A stretch of 64,000 nt of DNA, taken from the NCBI GenBank assembly GCA_019186985.1, contig JABARQ010000016.1, positions 62,001 to 126,000 of the forward strand. The letters run 5' to 3'. This document shows, piece after piece, positions 54,025 through 63,400 of this stretch. The notes beneath the pieces are model-generated. The model had not been told where the DNA came from, did no database searches, and saw only the letters and a program-made list of their open reading frames with translations. Origin of the DNA: Prosthecobacter sp. (GTDB taxonomy: Bacteria > Verrucomicrobiota > Verrucomicrobiia > Verrucomicrobiales > Verrucomicrobiaceae). A program made the position numbers and the translations under genes. The stretch's first letter is position 1; every line of letters starts with the position of its first letter.

Positions 54025-56436
54025 TCAGGGCTGGTTGAGGAGGAAGGCGAGCAGGTCACGCAGTTCGGCATCGGTCAGCGCGGCCACCAGGCCCGGCGGC
54101 ATGAGCGAGGTGCGCAGCTCGGTGCGCCTGACGATGTCCGCCTCAGGGAAGGACTTCTCCTTGCCGGTGAGGTCGCGGAAGACATCGGAACTGGAGGAAC
54201 GCAGCAGGATGCCGGTGAAGGTGGTGCCGTCCTTGAGCTCGACCAGCGAGGGATAGAACTGCGGCGCCACCTCGCGGTGCGGCTCCAGGATGGAACGCAG
54301 GATGGCGGCGCGGTCGCCCTGCTGGGACACCAGGCTGAGATCGGGACCGACGACATTGCCACGACCGCTGTGACGATGGCAGGTGGAGCAGAGGGCGACC
54401 TTGGCATTGAAGAAGATGCGCCGGCCTTTGTCACGGTCGGGTTCGCCAGGAAGCGCGTCGAGCCTCTTCAGCCAGGCCTCCGTCTGGTCAAAGGGCGGGC
54501 GGTCCGCCACCGGCGTGAAGCCGTCGGTGAAGCGCAGGGCGCGCCTGGCTTCATCACGGATCAGGGCGTTGTCGCTCTTCGCCAGCTTCTGGAGCAGGGC
54601 GGCGTCATCCGTGCCCAGGACGGCCTCGGCACGAAGCTGGGGGCTGCGCTTCTCATCCGCGGCGATGTCGGCGCTGATCCGGCGCGCGGCCAGGGTGCGG
54701 ACGGCTTCGAGCCGCAGCACCTCGTCACCGCTGGCGGCGAACTCCCGCAGCAGGTCAGGCGTCAGCGCCTTGTGTGCCGGCGGCGCGAGGCGGAGGGCAT
54801 AACCTTTGATGCGGTCAGGAGTGCCGGGGCTGGTGATGCGCTCGACCAGCACCTCGGGATTCGTCACGCCGGCGCCGGGCTCGCCGCGCAGGGTGTTCCA
54901 GGTGGCGAGCACGGCTTCAAAAAGCCTGAAGTCGAGCTTCGGATCCGAAAGCATGGCCTCGACCTGCGGCTGGAATTCCGTGAGCACGGCGTCGGCGGTC
55001 CAGCGCAGGCATTCAAAACGCATTTCTGGTTCGGCATCCGCCAGGAAGGCACGCACCCAGCGCGCGTCATTCAGGTCAGCCCGGCGCATCGCCACGAAGG
55101 CCCAGACACGATCCTGCGGCGGCAGGGCCTTCACGGCTTCGACGGTCAGCCCGGAGCGGGCGAGGGCGGTGAGGGCGGCGTCAGCGAGGTATTTGTCCGA
55201 ACCCTGCGCCAGCTTGAGCAAACCGGCCGTGTCACGCTTTTCAGCGCCTTCACGCAGCTTCTTGGCCAGCAAGGCCTCCGCTGTCGCAGGCTGCTTTTCG
55301 GCCACCCAGGGCTGCTTGCTGATTTCAAGCTTCCAGAGCCGGCCACGGCCATGGATCGGGTAGGAGCTGAACACCCAGTCGGTCAGGTAAAACGCGCCGT
55401 CAGGCCCCTGCGCCATGCAGACAGGACGGAAGAAGTCGCTGCCCTTCACCAGCGGCAGGCGCTCGGAGGTGTAGCCTGCGCCATTCCGCCTCAGCGGGAA
55501 GTAGTCGATGCTGTGGTCGCTCCAGCTCGGGATCATCACGCCGCCGCCAAGCTCGACGACGGCGCAGGGCCCTTCACCACAGGGATGCACCATGCCCAGC
55601 GTGCCGCGCAGCTCACCGTTCCAGGCGACAAATGGATGCACGGGCGCGCTGCCGTAGACCCACTGGAAGCCATAGTCCGCTCCTTCGACGATGTTGAGCA
55701 GGCGGCAGGGCGGACGGCTGCCGGGATCGTTTTCCGCCGCGAAGATCTCGCCGTCACCGCGAACCATCAGGCCGAAGGGGTTCCAGAAACCGCGGGCGAT
55801 GCGGCGCAGGCCTTTGCCATCGGCGGAACAGCGGAACACGCCGCCTTCGCCACGGCCGCTCACCTTCGCGCCATCCGTGCCGGTGAGCGTCCAGTCCTTG
55901 CCGAAGTTTTCGCCTAACGAAAAGACCAGCCCGCCGTCCGGATGCCAGGCCATGCCGCTGAGGCCGTTGTGCGGATAGTCGGCCACGGTGTCGAGCGTGG
56001 CCAGGTTCTCCTCGGTGTCGCCCCTGCCGTCGCCGTCACTGTCCTTCACGCGCAGGACGCGGTCACGCTCGGCAAGGTAGATCCAGCCGTCCGGGCCGAC
56101 CTCGACATGCATGGTGGCGTCGGTCTTGTTGTAGAAGACACGCCGGTTCTTGCCATCGGCGTCAAAGACAAGGATCTCGTCATGCTGCGGCCCGACATAA
56201 CCCTCCGGACGGAAATGCGTGTGGCAGGCGGCGAGCCAGATGCGGCCCTGGTCATCGACGTCGATGCCGGTGGGCGTGACGAGGTCGGGATGCTCGGCCA
56301 GCAGCGTCATCTTCACGCCCGGCTGCAGCGTTTCAATCTGCGGCGGCAGATCCTTCGGAACGTCCGGCGCCTTGGGAGGCGGTCCGGACTGGGCAAGGGC
56401 GGCGACGGGAAGGGCGAGCAGCAGGCGCAGGTTCAT
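54025..56436 (-). CDS. PVC-type haem protein (propeller, HEAT-like, CxxCH)
   Basis: This 803-residue exported protein (MNLRLLLALPVAALAQ) has a beta-propeller of the glucose-dehydrogenase type (about 35-385; TPTGIDVDDQGRIWLAACHTH, NPFGLMVRGDGEI). A HEAT-like helical region with LRLEAVRTLAARR-type repeats follows. The C-terminal cytochrome c domain has CSTCH at about residues 683-687 and a Met in RTSLMPPGL. The architecture is that of PVC-type CxxCH proteins. It is followed at two bases by the sialidase-like gene. Its promoter would lie in the 56437-56620 gap, which also contains one copy of the 28-bp repeat. Confidence 0.9.
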   Translation of the reverse strand: MNLRLLLALPVAALAQSGPPPKAPDVPKDLPPQIETLQPGVKMTLLAEHPDLVTPTGIDVDDQGRIWLAACHTHFRPEGYVGPQHDEILVFDADGKNRRVFYNKTDATMHVEVGPDGWIYLAERDRVLRVKDSDGDGRGDTEENLATLDTVADYPHNGLSGMAWHPDGGLVFSLGENFGKDWTLTGTDGAKVSGRGEGGVFRCSADGKGLRRIARGFWNPFGLMVRGDGEIFAAENDPGSRPPCRLLNIVEGADYGFQWVYGSAPVHPFVAWNGELRGTLGMVHPCGEGPCAVVELGGGVMIPSWSDHSIDYFPLRRNGAGYTSERLPLVKGSDFFRPVCMAQGPDGAFYLTDWVFSSYPIHGRGRLWKLEISKQPWVAEKQPATAEALLAKKLREGAEKRDTAGLLKLAQGSDKYLADAALTALARSGLTVEAVKALPPQDRVWAFVAMRRADLNDARWVRAFLADAEPEMRFECLRWTADAVLTEFQPQVEAMLSDPKLDFRLFEAVLATWNTLRGEPGAGVTNPEVLVERITSPGTPDRIKGYALRLAPPAHKALTPDLLREFAASGDEVLRLEAVRTLAARRISADIAADEKRSPQLRAEAVLGTDDAALLQKLAKSDNALIRDEARRALRFTDGFTPVADRPPFDQTEAWLKRLDALPGEPDRDKGRRIFFNAKVALCSTCHRHSGRGNVVGPDLSLVSQQGDRAAILRSILEPHREVAPQFYPSLVELKDGTTFTGILLRSSSSDVFRDLTGKEKSFPEADIVRRTELRTSLMPPGLVAALTDAELRDLLAFLLNQP

Positions 56437-56502
56437 GGAGAGCGTAAACCTACGGCCTTCACCACGACGGCCTGTCGCACGGGCCAAACGAAAAGCTCCG
56501 CA

Positions 56503-56530
56503 ACCTCAATACCCCAGCCAGGGGCCGAGC
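56503..56530. repeat. 28-bp direct repeat, left copy (metH 3'-end duplicate)
   Basis: This 28-base sequence is identical to 60425-60452. The shared block contains a CCCC-AGCCA-GGGG inverted core and reads on the minus strand LGPWLGY then stop, the exact MetH C-terminus. The adjoining bases differ. It sits upstream of the sigma factor gene. Confidence 0.9.
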
Positions 56531-56620
56531 GAAGTCCACCAGACCAGGAGCAGGTTTCACATCAAACAAAATGCCGGAATTGCGGGAAATTGGAAAAGGA
56601 CTACGCCTTTGAATCTCAAC

Positions 56621-57358
56621 ATGAACGACGACTCGATTGTTCCTGGCGCGCGCCACTTTGCCACAACGTGCTGGACGCTTGTACGCGCCGCAGGCGCTGA
56701 TGACACCCGGTCTGCAATGGCCCTGGAGACACTGTGCCGTGACTACTGGTACCCGCTTTACGCGTTTGTGAGGCGACGCGGGCATGGAGCGGCGGACGCA
56801 CAGGATCTCACGCAGGCGTTCTTTGCATCGCTGCTCGCCAGAAACAGCCTGGCACAGGCTGACCGCTCGAAAGGAAGGCTTCGCAGCTTTCTTCTGACGA
56901 TGCTGACGCATTTTCTCGCGAACGAACATGACCGTGCCACGGCGCAGAAACGCGGCGCAGGCAGGATCCTTGAATGGGACGCGCTGAATGCGGAGGAGCG
57001 TTACGCGGCGGAGCCAGCCAGCGAGGATGCGGAGCTCGAGATGGCGTTTGACCGCCGCTGGGCATACCAGCTGGTCCGGCGGGCGCTGGATCAGCTTGGC
57101 GCGGAATACAAAGCCGCCGGCAAAGTAGCGCTGTTTGAGGCCCTTCGTGGAGCCTTGACCGGAAACGGGACACCCCGTGCCGAAATGATGCAAAGGCTCG
57201 GTCTCAGCGAGTCCGCACTGAAGACATCAGTGCATCGCCTGCGTCAGCAGTATCGGGAAATTCTCAGGCAGGAAGTGGCGCGTACGGTTTCCGATGAAAC
57301 AGAGGTGCAGGCGGAGATGCGCCATCTGGCAGCGCTGCTGCGTCAGGCGTCGTTTTGA
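56621..57358 (+). CDS. ECF-family RNA polymerase sigma factor
   Basis: This 245-residue group 4 sigma factor has region 2 in CRDYWYPLYAFVRRRGH plus DAQDLTQAFFASLLAR (-10 recognition and core binding). Region 4 ends with a helix-turn-helix (RAEMMQRLGLSESALKTSVHRLRQQYREIL) that reads the -35 element. The spacer between them is long. No anti-sigma factor is adjacent. Instead a membrane Ser/Thr kinase gene follows after 46 bases, so phosphorylation is the likely control. ECF/kinase pairs are known in Planctomycetes and Verrucomicrobia. The module lies between two 28-bp repeats. Confidence 0.92.
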   Translation: MNDDSIVPGARHFATTCWTLVRAAGADDTRSAMALETLCRDYWYPLYAFVRRRGHGAADAQDLTQAFFASLLARNSLAQADRSKGRLRSFLLTMLTHFLANEHDRATAQKRGAGRILEWDALNAEERYAAEPASEDAELEMAFDRRWAYQLVRRALDQLGAEYKAAGKVALFEALRGALTGNGTPRAEMMQRLGLSESALKTSVHRLRQQYREILRQEVARTVSDETEVQAEMRHLAALLRQASF

Positions 57359-57404
57359 CTTTTTTGCAACCAGGCCGCCTCATTTCCTTGAGAACAGGAC
57401 TGCC

Positions 57405-60400
57405 ATGAACACTCAACAGTCCTGTCCACAATGCCATGCCCCCCTCTCCACGCCTGATGCCGAATGCGCAGCCTGCCTGCTCAGCCTCGGCTCTGAAGTG
57501 ACTCAGGCCGCTGATGCGGCGCAACTGCCGGAGCAGGTGCTGCGACCGGGCGATGCCTTTGGCGGCTACCTCATCGGAAATGAACTCGGCCGCGGCGGCA
57601 TGGGGGTGGTTTATGCAGTCACCGAGCTGGCCACTGGCAGACTCCTTGCGCTCAAGGTGCTGTCCCATCAGCTCGCTGACGCTGATTCACGCGCCCGGTT
57701 TCTCCGCGAGGGGAGGGTGGCGGCTTCGATCAACCACCCCAACAGCGTCTACATCTTCGGCACGGAGGAGATCCAAGGCCGGAGCGTCATCACCATGGAG
57801 CTGGTCAGCGGCGGCACGCTGCAGCAGCGGGTGACGGAAAAGGGGCCGCTACCAGTGGCTGAAGCGGTGGACGCCATCCTGGACGTGATCGCCGGCCTGG
57901 AGGCTGCGGAGATCGCAGGCGTGCTGCACCGCGACATCAAGCCGACGAACTGCTTCATCGACATGGACGGCACGGTCAAGGTGGGGGATTTCGGCCTCTC
58001 CATCCCTGCCGAAGGCGGTGGCCGGGACTTCGATGTGACAAAACCCGGCGTCTTTCTGGGAACACCGGCATTCTGCAGCCCGGAACAGCTTCGCGGCGAA
58101 CCGCTTGATGTTCGCAGCGACATCTACTCGGTCGGTGCAACCCTGTTTTACCTGCTGACAGGCAAGACACCCTTCCAGGGCGAAAACGTCATGCAGGTCA
58201 TTGCGAACACGCTCGACAAGGCACCTCACGATGCGGCCAAACTTCGCCCAGGCCTGCCCAGAGAAATCGTGCGATTGATCCAATCCTGCCTGGCGAAACA
58301 GGCCGGGGCACGCCCTCAGACCTATTCGGCGCTTCGAAAGCTGCTGCTGCCCTTTCGAAGCACTGCGCCCACGGTGACATCCGTGGGTCAGCGATTTGCA
58401 GCCTATCAGATTGATCTCATCGTTGCGCTCGGAGCGTCCTGGATCCTTTCGCTTCTGACGAGGGAAGATCCGATGACATGGACGGACCCTTCGAAATGGG
58501 GCGTTTACACAGGGTTCACCTGGATTTCGCTGGCTGCGATCGAGATCATTCCGCAGGGACTCTGGGGAGCCACAATCGGACAGGCGTCAATGCGACTGCG
58601 TGTCATGCTCAGTGATCGTAGCGCCCCTGGACTGGTGCGTGCCCTGACACGCTATCTGATACTTTACCTGCCTTGGCTGATCTTGCCTCTGCTGGGGAAT
58701 GACAACGACTTCTTCGGCATGACCGAACTTGTTGCCTGGGCCTACTGTCCGCTGCTTTTTGCAACCATGCGTCGGCACAATGGTTTTGCCGCCGCTCACG
58801 ACTTGCTGACCGGCACGCGGGTGGTGGAAAAAACCGCCGCCCGGAGCACCAAGATCGTCGCCAGCATGCTGCCTGACACGGCAGACGCCACGCCATCCAT
58901 GATGGAACCGATCGGCCCCTATCAGCTGCTTGGCACGCTGGAGCAAAGTGTTGATCAAACACTTCACCTTGGCTTTGATCCAAAGCTGCTGAGACGCGTC
59001 TGGCTGCGGGTACATGCGCAAGTCGTCACACAGGCTCAACAGCCAGCCCCACGCTTCACAAGGCTGCGCTGGATTGCCGGAGGCAAGTCGCAGGATCGCT
59101 GCTGGGATGCGTATGAGGCACCGTCAGGCAAGGCATTGCTGAAGCTGCTGCGAGAGCCTCAGCCATGGTCCACGGCCCGGCAATGGCTGCATGATCTTGC
59201 CCAGGAACTGGAACTTTCACGCCGGGAGGGATCGCTACCTTCCCTGCTGAGCCTGGATCGGATCTGGATCACGGAGGAGAACAGGCTGAAGCTGCTGCCC
59301 TTTGCAGCACCAGGCACTGAAACCACACCACAGGTGAACGCGTCCACGTTTCTTAACCACGCCGCCCAGGCGATGTTGGAAGGCCGCATACCTGGGCCCG
59401 AGGAGGCTCTGAGCCGACCCGCAGCCGCGCCCGTGCCAGCCGCCGCCCGGGAATGGCTGAGAGGGCTTGTTCAGAACTCGTCTGCAGCAGTGCTTAAAAC
59501 CCTGCAGCCACTGCTGGCCCAAACCGCCGAGGTAACCAGGCTTAAACGTGCTGGATTGACGCTCATTCCGGCCGCCTTGCCCTTGTTCACCCTGGCACTG
59601 CTTTTCCTATTTTCCCTGAACCACGAAAAGGGTCGTCAGGCTGAAGCCCGCCATCCTCAGGCGAACGAGGCCTTGAGACTGCTCACCCACTGGGATGCCA
59701 TGACGATTGCGGCACCCTTTCTCTCGGACACCGACAACCGCTATCCGCTGTTGACACTGGTGAAAACCGACAAGGCAAAAGCCAGGCATCTGCTCGGCGT
59801 GCTGATTTCCTCTCGTTATGGCCAGATGGTGAACGACCCCGCCGAATGGCAGAGCCCGGAAGTCAAATCACTGTCCATATCATCCTCCATTCTCCGATCT
59901 CGCGAAAGGATCGAAAAAATGGTGAGGGAGCATGCCAACCCCATGGCTGAGGATGTTGCCGAGGCGGAACGTGTCTTCGAACAGACGTTTAAAAACCACC
60001 TTATCAAGCCTGAGAAGAAACCTGCCAGAGAGGAGATCACCACAGATCCTGTCGATGGATCGGCACACATTCTGTTAAGCGCCGGCCTGCTGATCCTCGA
60101 AGCATTTGCATGCCTGCTGCTCACGCTATTCTGGCGTCGGGGAGTGCTTCAACGTGCGTTTCGCGTGGAGTATGTGCTTGGTGACGGCCAGCCTGCTGGC
60201 CGCCTGCGCATGCTTCAGCGGGCATTACTTGGCTGGACTCCGGCTACCGGGCTTGCCCTGCTTGTAATGACACGAAGCTGGCCCCTGACGACCACTTCAC
60301 AGGCTCTCATCGGTTTGACCACCCTGGGAGCTGTGGCACTCTGGATCCAGAGTTTAACGAATCCAAGGCGTGGACTGCATGATCGAATCGTTCGCACCTG

Positions 60401-60416
60401 GCCCGTGCCCGAGTAA
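57405..60416 (+). CDS. Membrane Ser/Thr protein kinase with RDD domains and a pseudokinase
   Basis: This 1003-residue protein has a CxxC-x(n)-CxxC zinc ribbon (about 7-30) and a complete kinase domain: GRGGMGVVY glycine loop, LALKVL Lys, HRDIKPTN, DFG in VGDFGLS, and APE-like PAFCSPEQL. A transmembrane RDD-type region (about 345-500) follows. Residues about 515-690 resemble a second kinase (IGPYQLLG at its start), but HRD and DFG are lost (LDRIWI, LLPF), so it should be inactive. Two more membrane segments and a terminal RDD fragment (RRGLHDRIV) close the protein. Its operon partner is the ECF sigma gene, the probable target. Confidence 0.87.
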   Translation: MNTQQSCPQCHAPLSTPDAECAACLLSLGSEVTQAADAAQLPEQVLRPGDAFGGYLIGNELGRGGMGVVYAVTELATGRLLALKVLSHQLADADSRARFLREGRVAASINHPNSVYIFGTEEIQGRSVITMELVSGGTLQQRVTEKGPLPVAEAVDAILDVIAGLEAAEIAGVLHRDIKPTNCFIDMDGTVKVGDFGLSIPAEGGGRDFDVTKPGVFLGTPAFCSPEQLRGEPLDVRSDIYSVGATLFYLLTGKTPFQGENVMQVIANTLDKAPHDAAKLRPGLPREIVRLIQSCLAKQAGARPQTYSALRKLLLPFRSTAPTVTSVGQRFAAYQIDLIVALGASWILSLLTREDPMTWTDPSKWGVYTGFTWISLAAIEIIPQGLWGATIGQASMRLRVMLSDRSAPGLVRALTRYLILYLPWLILPLLGNDNDFFGMTELVAWAYCPLLFATMRRHNGFAAAHDLLTGTRVVEKTAARSTKIVASMLPDTADATPSMMEPIGPYQLLGTLEQSVDQTLHLGFDPKLLRRVWLRVHAQVVTQAQQPAPRFTRLRWIAGGKSQDRCWDAYEAPSGKALLKLLREPQPWSTARQWLHDLAQELELSRREGSLPSLLSLDRIWITEENRLKLLPFAAPGTETTPQVNASTFLNHAAQAMLEGRIPGPEEALSRPAAAPVPAAAREWLRGLVQNSSAAVLKTLQPLLAQTAEVTRLKRAGLTLIPAALPLFTLALLFLFSLNHEKGRQAEARHPQANEALRLLTHWDAMTIAAPFLSDTDNRYPLLTLVKTDKAKARHLLGVLISSRYGQMVNDPAEWQSPEVKSLSISSSILRSRERIEKMVREHANPMAEDVAEAERVFEQTFKNHLIKPEKKPAREEITTDPVDGSAHILLSAGLLILEAFACLLLTLFWRRGVLQRAFRVEYVLGDGQPAGRLRMLQRALLGWTPATGLALLVMTRSWPLTTTSQALIGLTTLGAVALWIQSLTNPRRGLHDRIVRTWPVPE

Positions 60417-60424
60417 CCAACGGC

Positions 60425-60452
60425 ACCTCAATACCCCAGCCAGGGGCCGAGC
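60425..60452. repeat. 28-bp direct repeat, right copy at the metH 3' end
   Basis: This copy is identical over 28 bases to 56503-56530. It includes the metH stop codon (60428-60430), the last seven MetH codons and a few bases beyond. It marks the right border of the sigma factor/kinase module, nine bases after the kinase stop. Confidence 0.9.
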
Positions 60453-63400
60453 CAGCGCTCCATCTCCTCGACGGTCTTGCCTTTGCGCTTCGCGTAGTCC
60501 TCGACCTGGTCCTTGCCAAGGACGCTGATGCCGAAGTAGTGGGCTTCAGGGTGCGCAAAGTAGAGGCCGCTGACGGCGCTGCCGGGGTGCATGGCCATGC
60601 TTTCGGTGAGTTCGACACCCGTCTTCGCGGTGGCGTCGAGCAGATCGAAGAGGATGGGCTTCTCGGTGTGATCCGGCTGCGCGGGATAGCCGGGGGCCGG
60701 ACGAATGCCGCGGTAGTTTTCCTTGATGAGATCGGCGTTGGCGATGTCGCCAGGCTTTTCGTAGCCCCAGGCGAAGCGGGCTTGTTGATGGAGATACTCG
60801 GCGAAGGCTTCGGCGAGGCGGTCGGCGACGGCTTTGGTCAAAATGCCGTGGTAGGGGTCGTGCGCGGCATCGAACTCCTTCGCGAGCTCATCCGCGCCGT
60901 GAATGCCGACGCAGAAGCCGCCGATGTGATCGGTGCGGCCGCTGTCCTTCGGCGCGACATAGTCGCTGAGGGCGAAGTTGGCCTTGTCCTTCTTGATGAC
61001 CTGCTGGCGCAGCGTGTGGAAGGTCGTTTTGAGCTTTCCGCCTTCATAGACTTCGATGTCGTCGCCGACGCTGTTGGCGGGGAAGAGGCCGAAGACGCCT
61101 TTGGCGACGAAACGCTTCTCTGCAATGATGCGGTCGAGCAGCGCGTTGGCGTCGTTGTAGAGCTTCAAGGCCTCCGCCTCGGCTTTTTGCTTCATTTCAG
61201 CATCTTCATGAGCGGAGGAGAAACGGCCTTCGTTCGCGATCCAGCGTCCGCGCAGCTCCCAGGAGTGGAAGAAGGGCGACCAGTCGATGAATCCGCGCAG
61301 CGTGGCGATCAGGTCCGCGCCTTCATAGACCTTCGTGCCGGTGAAGCTCGGCGTGGCGATGTCCTGCTTGCTCCAGTCGAATTTCTGGCCCTTCTCGCGT
61401 GATTCATCGATGCTGAGAAGCTGGCGGTCCTTCTTCTTGCCGTATTCCTCGCGGAGGCGGGCATGACGCTCTTCGTTGGACTTGATGAAGCCTTCGCGTT
61501 GATCGTCGGAGAGCAGTGAAGTGGTCACGGGCACGCTGCGGGAGGCATCGAGCACATGCACGATGGGCCCGCTGTATTTCGGCGCGATCTTGATGGCGGT
61601 GTGCGCGGGGCTGGTGGTGGCGCCGCCGATCAAAAGCGGCTGCTTGAAGCCGAGGCGCTCCATTTCGGAGGCCACATGCACCATTTCATCGAGCGATGGC
61701 GTGATGAGACCGCTGAGGCCGATGACATCCGCTCCGACTTCGACAGCTTTATCCAGAATCTTCTGGCACGGCACCATGACGCCCATGTCGGTGACTTCGA
61801 AGCCGTTGCAGGCCAGAACGATGCCGACGATGTTCTTGCCGATGTCATGAACATCGCCCTTCACGGTGGCGAGCACGATTTTGCCCCCGCCCTGCTTCGC
61901 CGCCTCGGCAGGGATCAAATCCGAGGCGGTCAGGCCTTTTGCGGAGCTGTCTGATAGGGCGTCGGCTCCTCCCGGAGCAGCGCTTCCTGTCCCGCGAGAC
62001 GCAGGGACTCCAGCGTCGCTTGCTCGATGCTGCGGAAGATTTCCGCCGCTTCCGGGCTGATTCGACCGGAGAAATTCGGCCAGCGCTTCTGGGCTGTAGG
62101 CTGGGTCGTTGGCATGGAAGGCGAAGTGTTCATGGATGCTAGTATGTCCCGTTTGCAGCAGGTTTTCAATGGATTCATTCAGATGAGCAGCCAGCCAGTC
62201 GAGCGACTGAACTGCGGGAGGTCGGCAGGAATTGTCCACGACGAGCACTGTGGCGTCTTCGCTGGAAGAAAATTCCTCGGCCAGCGTGAGTGTCGTCCTG
62301 GCGGCTTGATAATGACCACCGGCGGCCCGACTCAGCGGGACGATGCGTCCGCCGCCCTCGTCTTTCAAAGCGCGTTTCAGCATGTTGCCGATCGCTTTGG
62401 GCCACGGACAGTAAATGAAACGGATTTCCACCCGCAGTGTGGCGGCAAAGCAGCGCTGCAGGTGGGCACGGCTGCGTTTCAGGTTCTGCAAGGTGCCGTC
62501 CATGATGAGGATGACACGCGGATCGTCCGGGAGAATGCGGGTGGCCGTCGTCTTCCCGCTGCCCTGGCCTCCGGCATTGAAAACGATCACATCACCGGGT
62601 TTGGCGGCGCTCACGATCTTTTCAAACATCCAGTCCACGAACGCACCCGCGGGCTCCAGCGTGGCGACGCTGCACTTTTGACGGCTTTCGCGGGTGGCGG
62701 CGTAGTCGGGGCTGAGTTCTTGGACGCTGTTGCGGTCGAGGACGATTTTGAAACGGCGCTTGTACTCGGTGGCAGCGGCTTCGAGGTCGGCGGCGAGTTC
62801 GGCGGCGAACTTCACCTCGATGCGGCGCTCTTCGAGGCTGAGGCCGGGATAGGGCGTGTAGGTGAAGCCTTCGACGGCGGTCACGTCGCCGCCGATTTCG
62901 AGGGCTTTGACCGTTTTCTCCGCAATCTCGACCAGCAGCTCGCGCTCGCGGGCCTTGCGGGCTTTTTCCGCCTCCATGAAGGGCGCGAGATAGGCGACGC
63001 TCTGCTTCATCACGCGGGCGCTTTTGACGACCTGCGGCAGGAACATCTTCCCAGCGCCGAAGAGGTCGCCGACGACGCTCATGCCGTCCATGAGCGGGCC
63101 TTCGATCACGCTGAGCGGCTTGCCGAGCTTGGCGAGCGCCTCGGAGGTGTCTTCATTGATGAAATCGGTGATGCCCTTGAGCAGCGCATGCTCGAGGCGC
63201 TTCTCGACAGGCGCCTCGCGCCAGCTCAGGTCGATCTCGGCCTTCTTCGCGCCTCCGGCCTGGCCTTTGAACTGCTCGGCGTAGTCGACGAGGATCTCGG
63301 TGGCGTCCGGGCGGCGGTTGAGGATGACGTCCTCGACCTTCACGAGCATCTCCGGCGGGATCTCCTCGTAAACCTCAAGCATGCCGGCGTTCACGATGCC

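Noticed and set aside
54277-55917. 546-codon plus-strand open frame
   Set aside because: Antisense to the CxxCH cytochrome, which contains a haem motif and signal peptide.
56503-60452. Insertion sequence or transposon with transposase
   Set aside because: The 28-bp repeats are direct, the interior has no transposase, and the right copy is metH coding sequence. A classic transposon with short target duplication does not fit.
61930-62178. Separate 82-codon minus-strand gene inside metH
   Set aside because: Its ATG lies inside the kinase domain and only its C-terminal half looks natural. It is better explained as the old C-terminus of the inserted kinase, reported as a finding.
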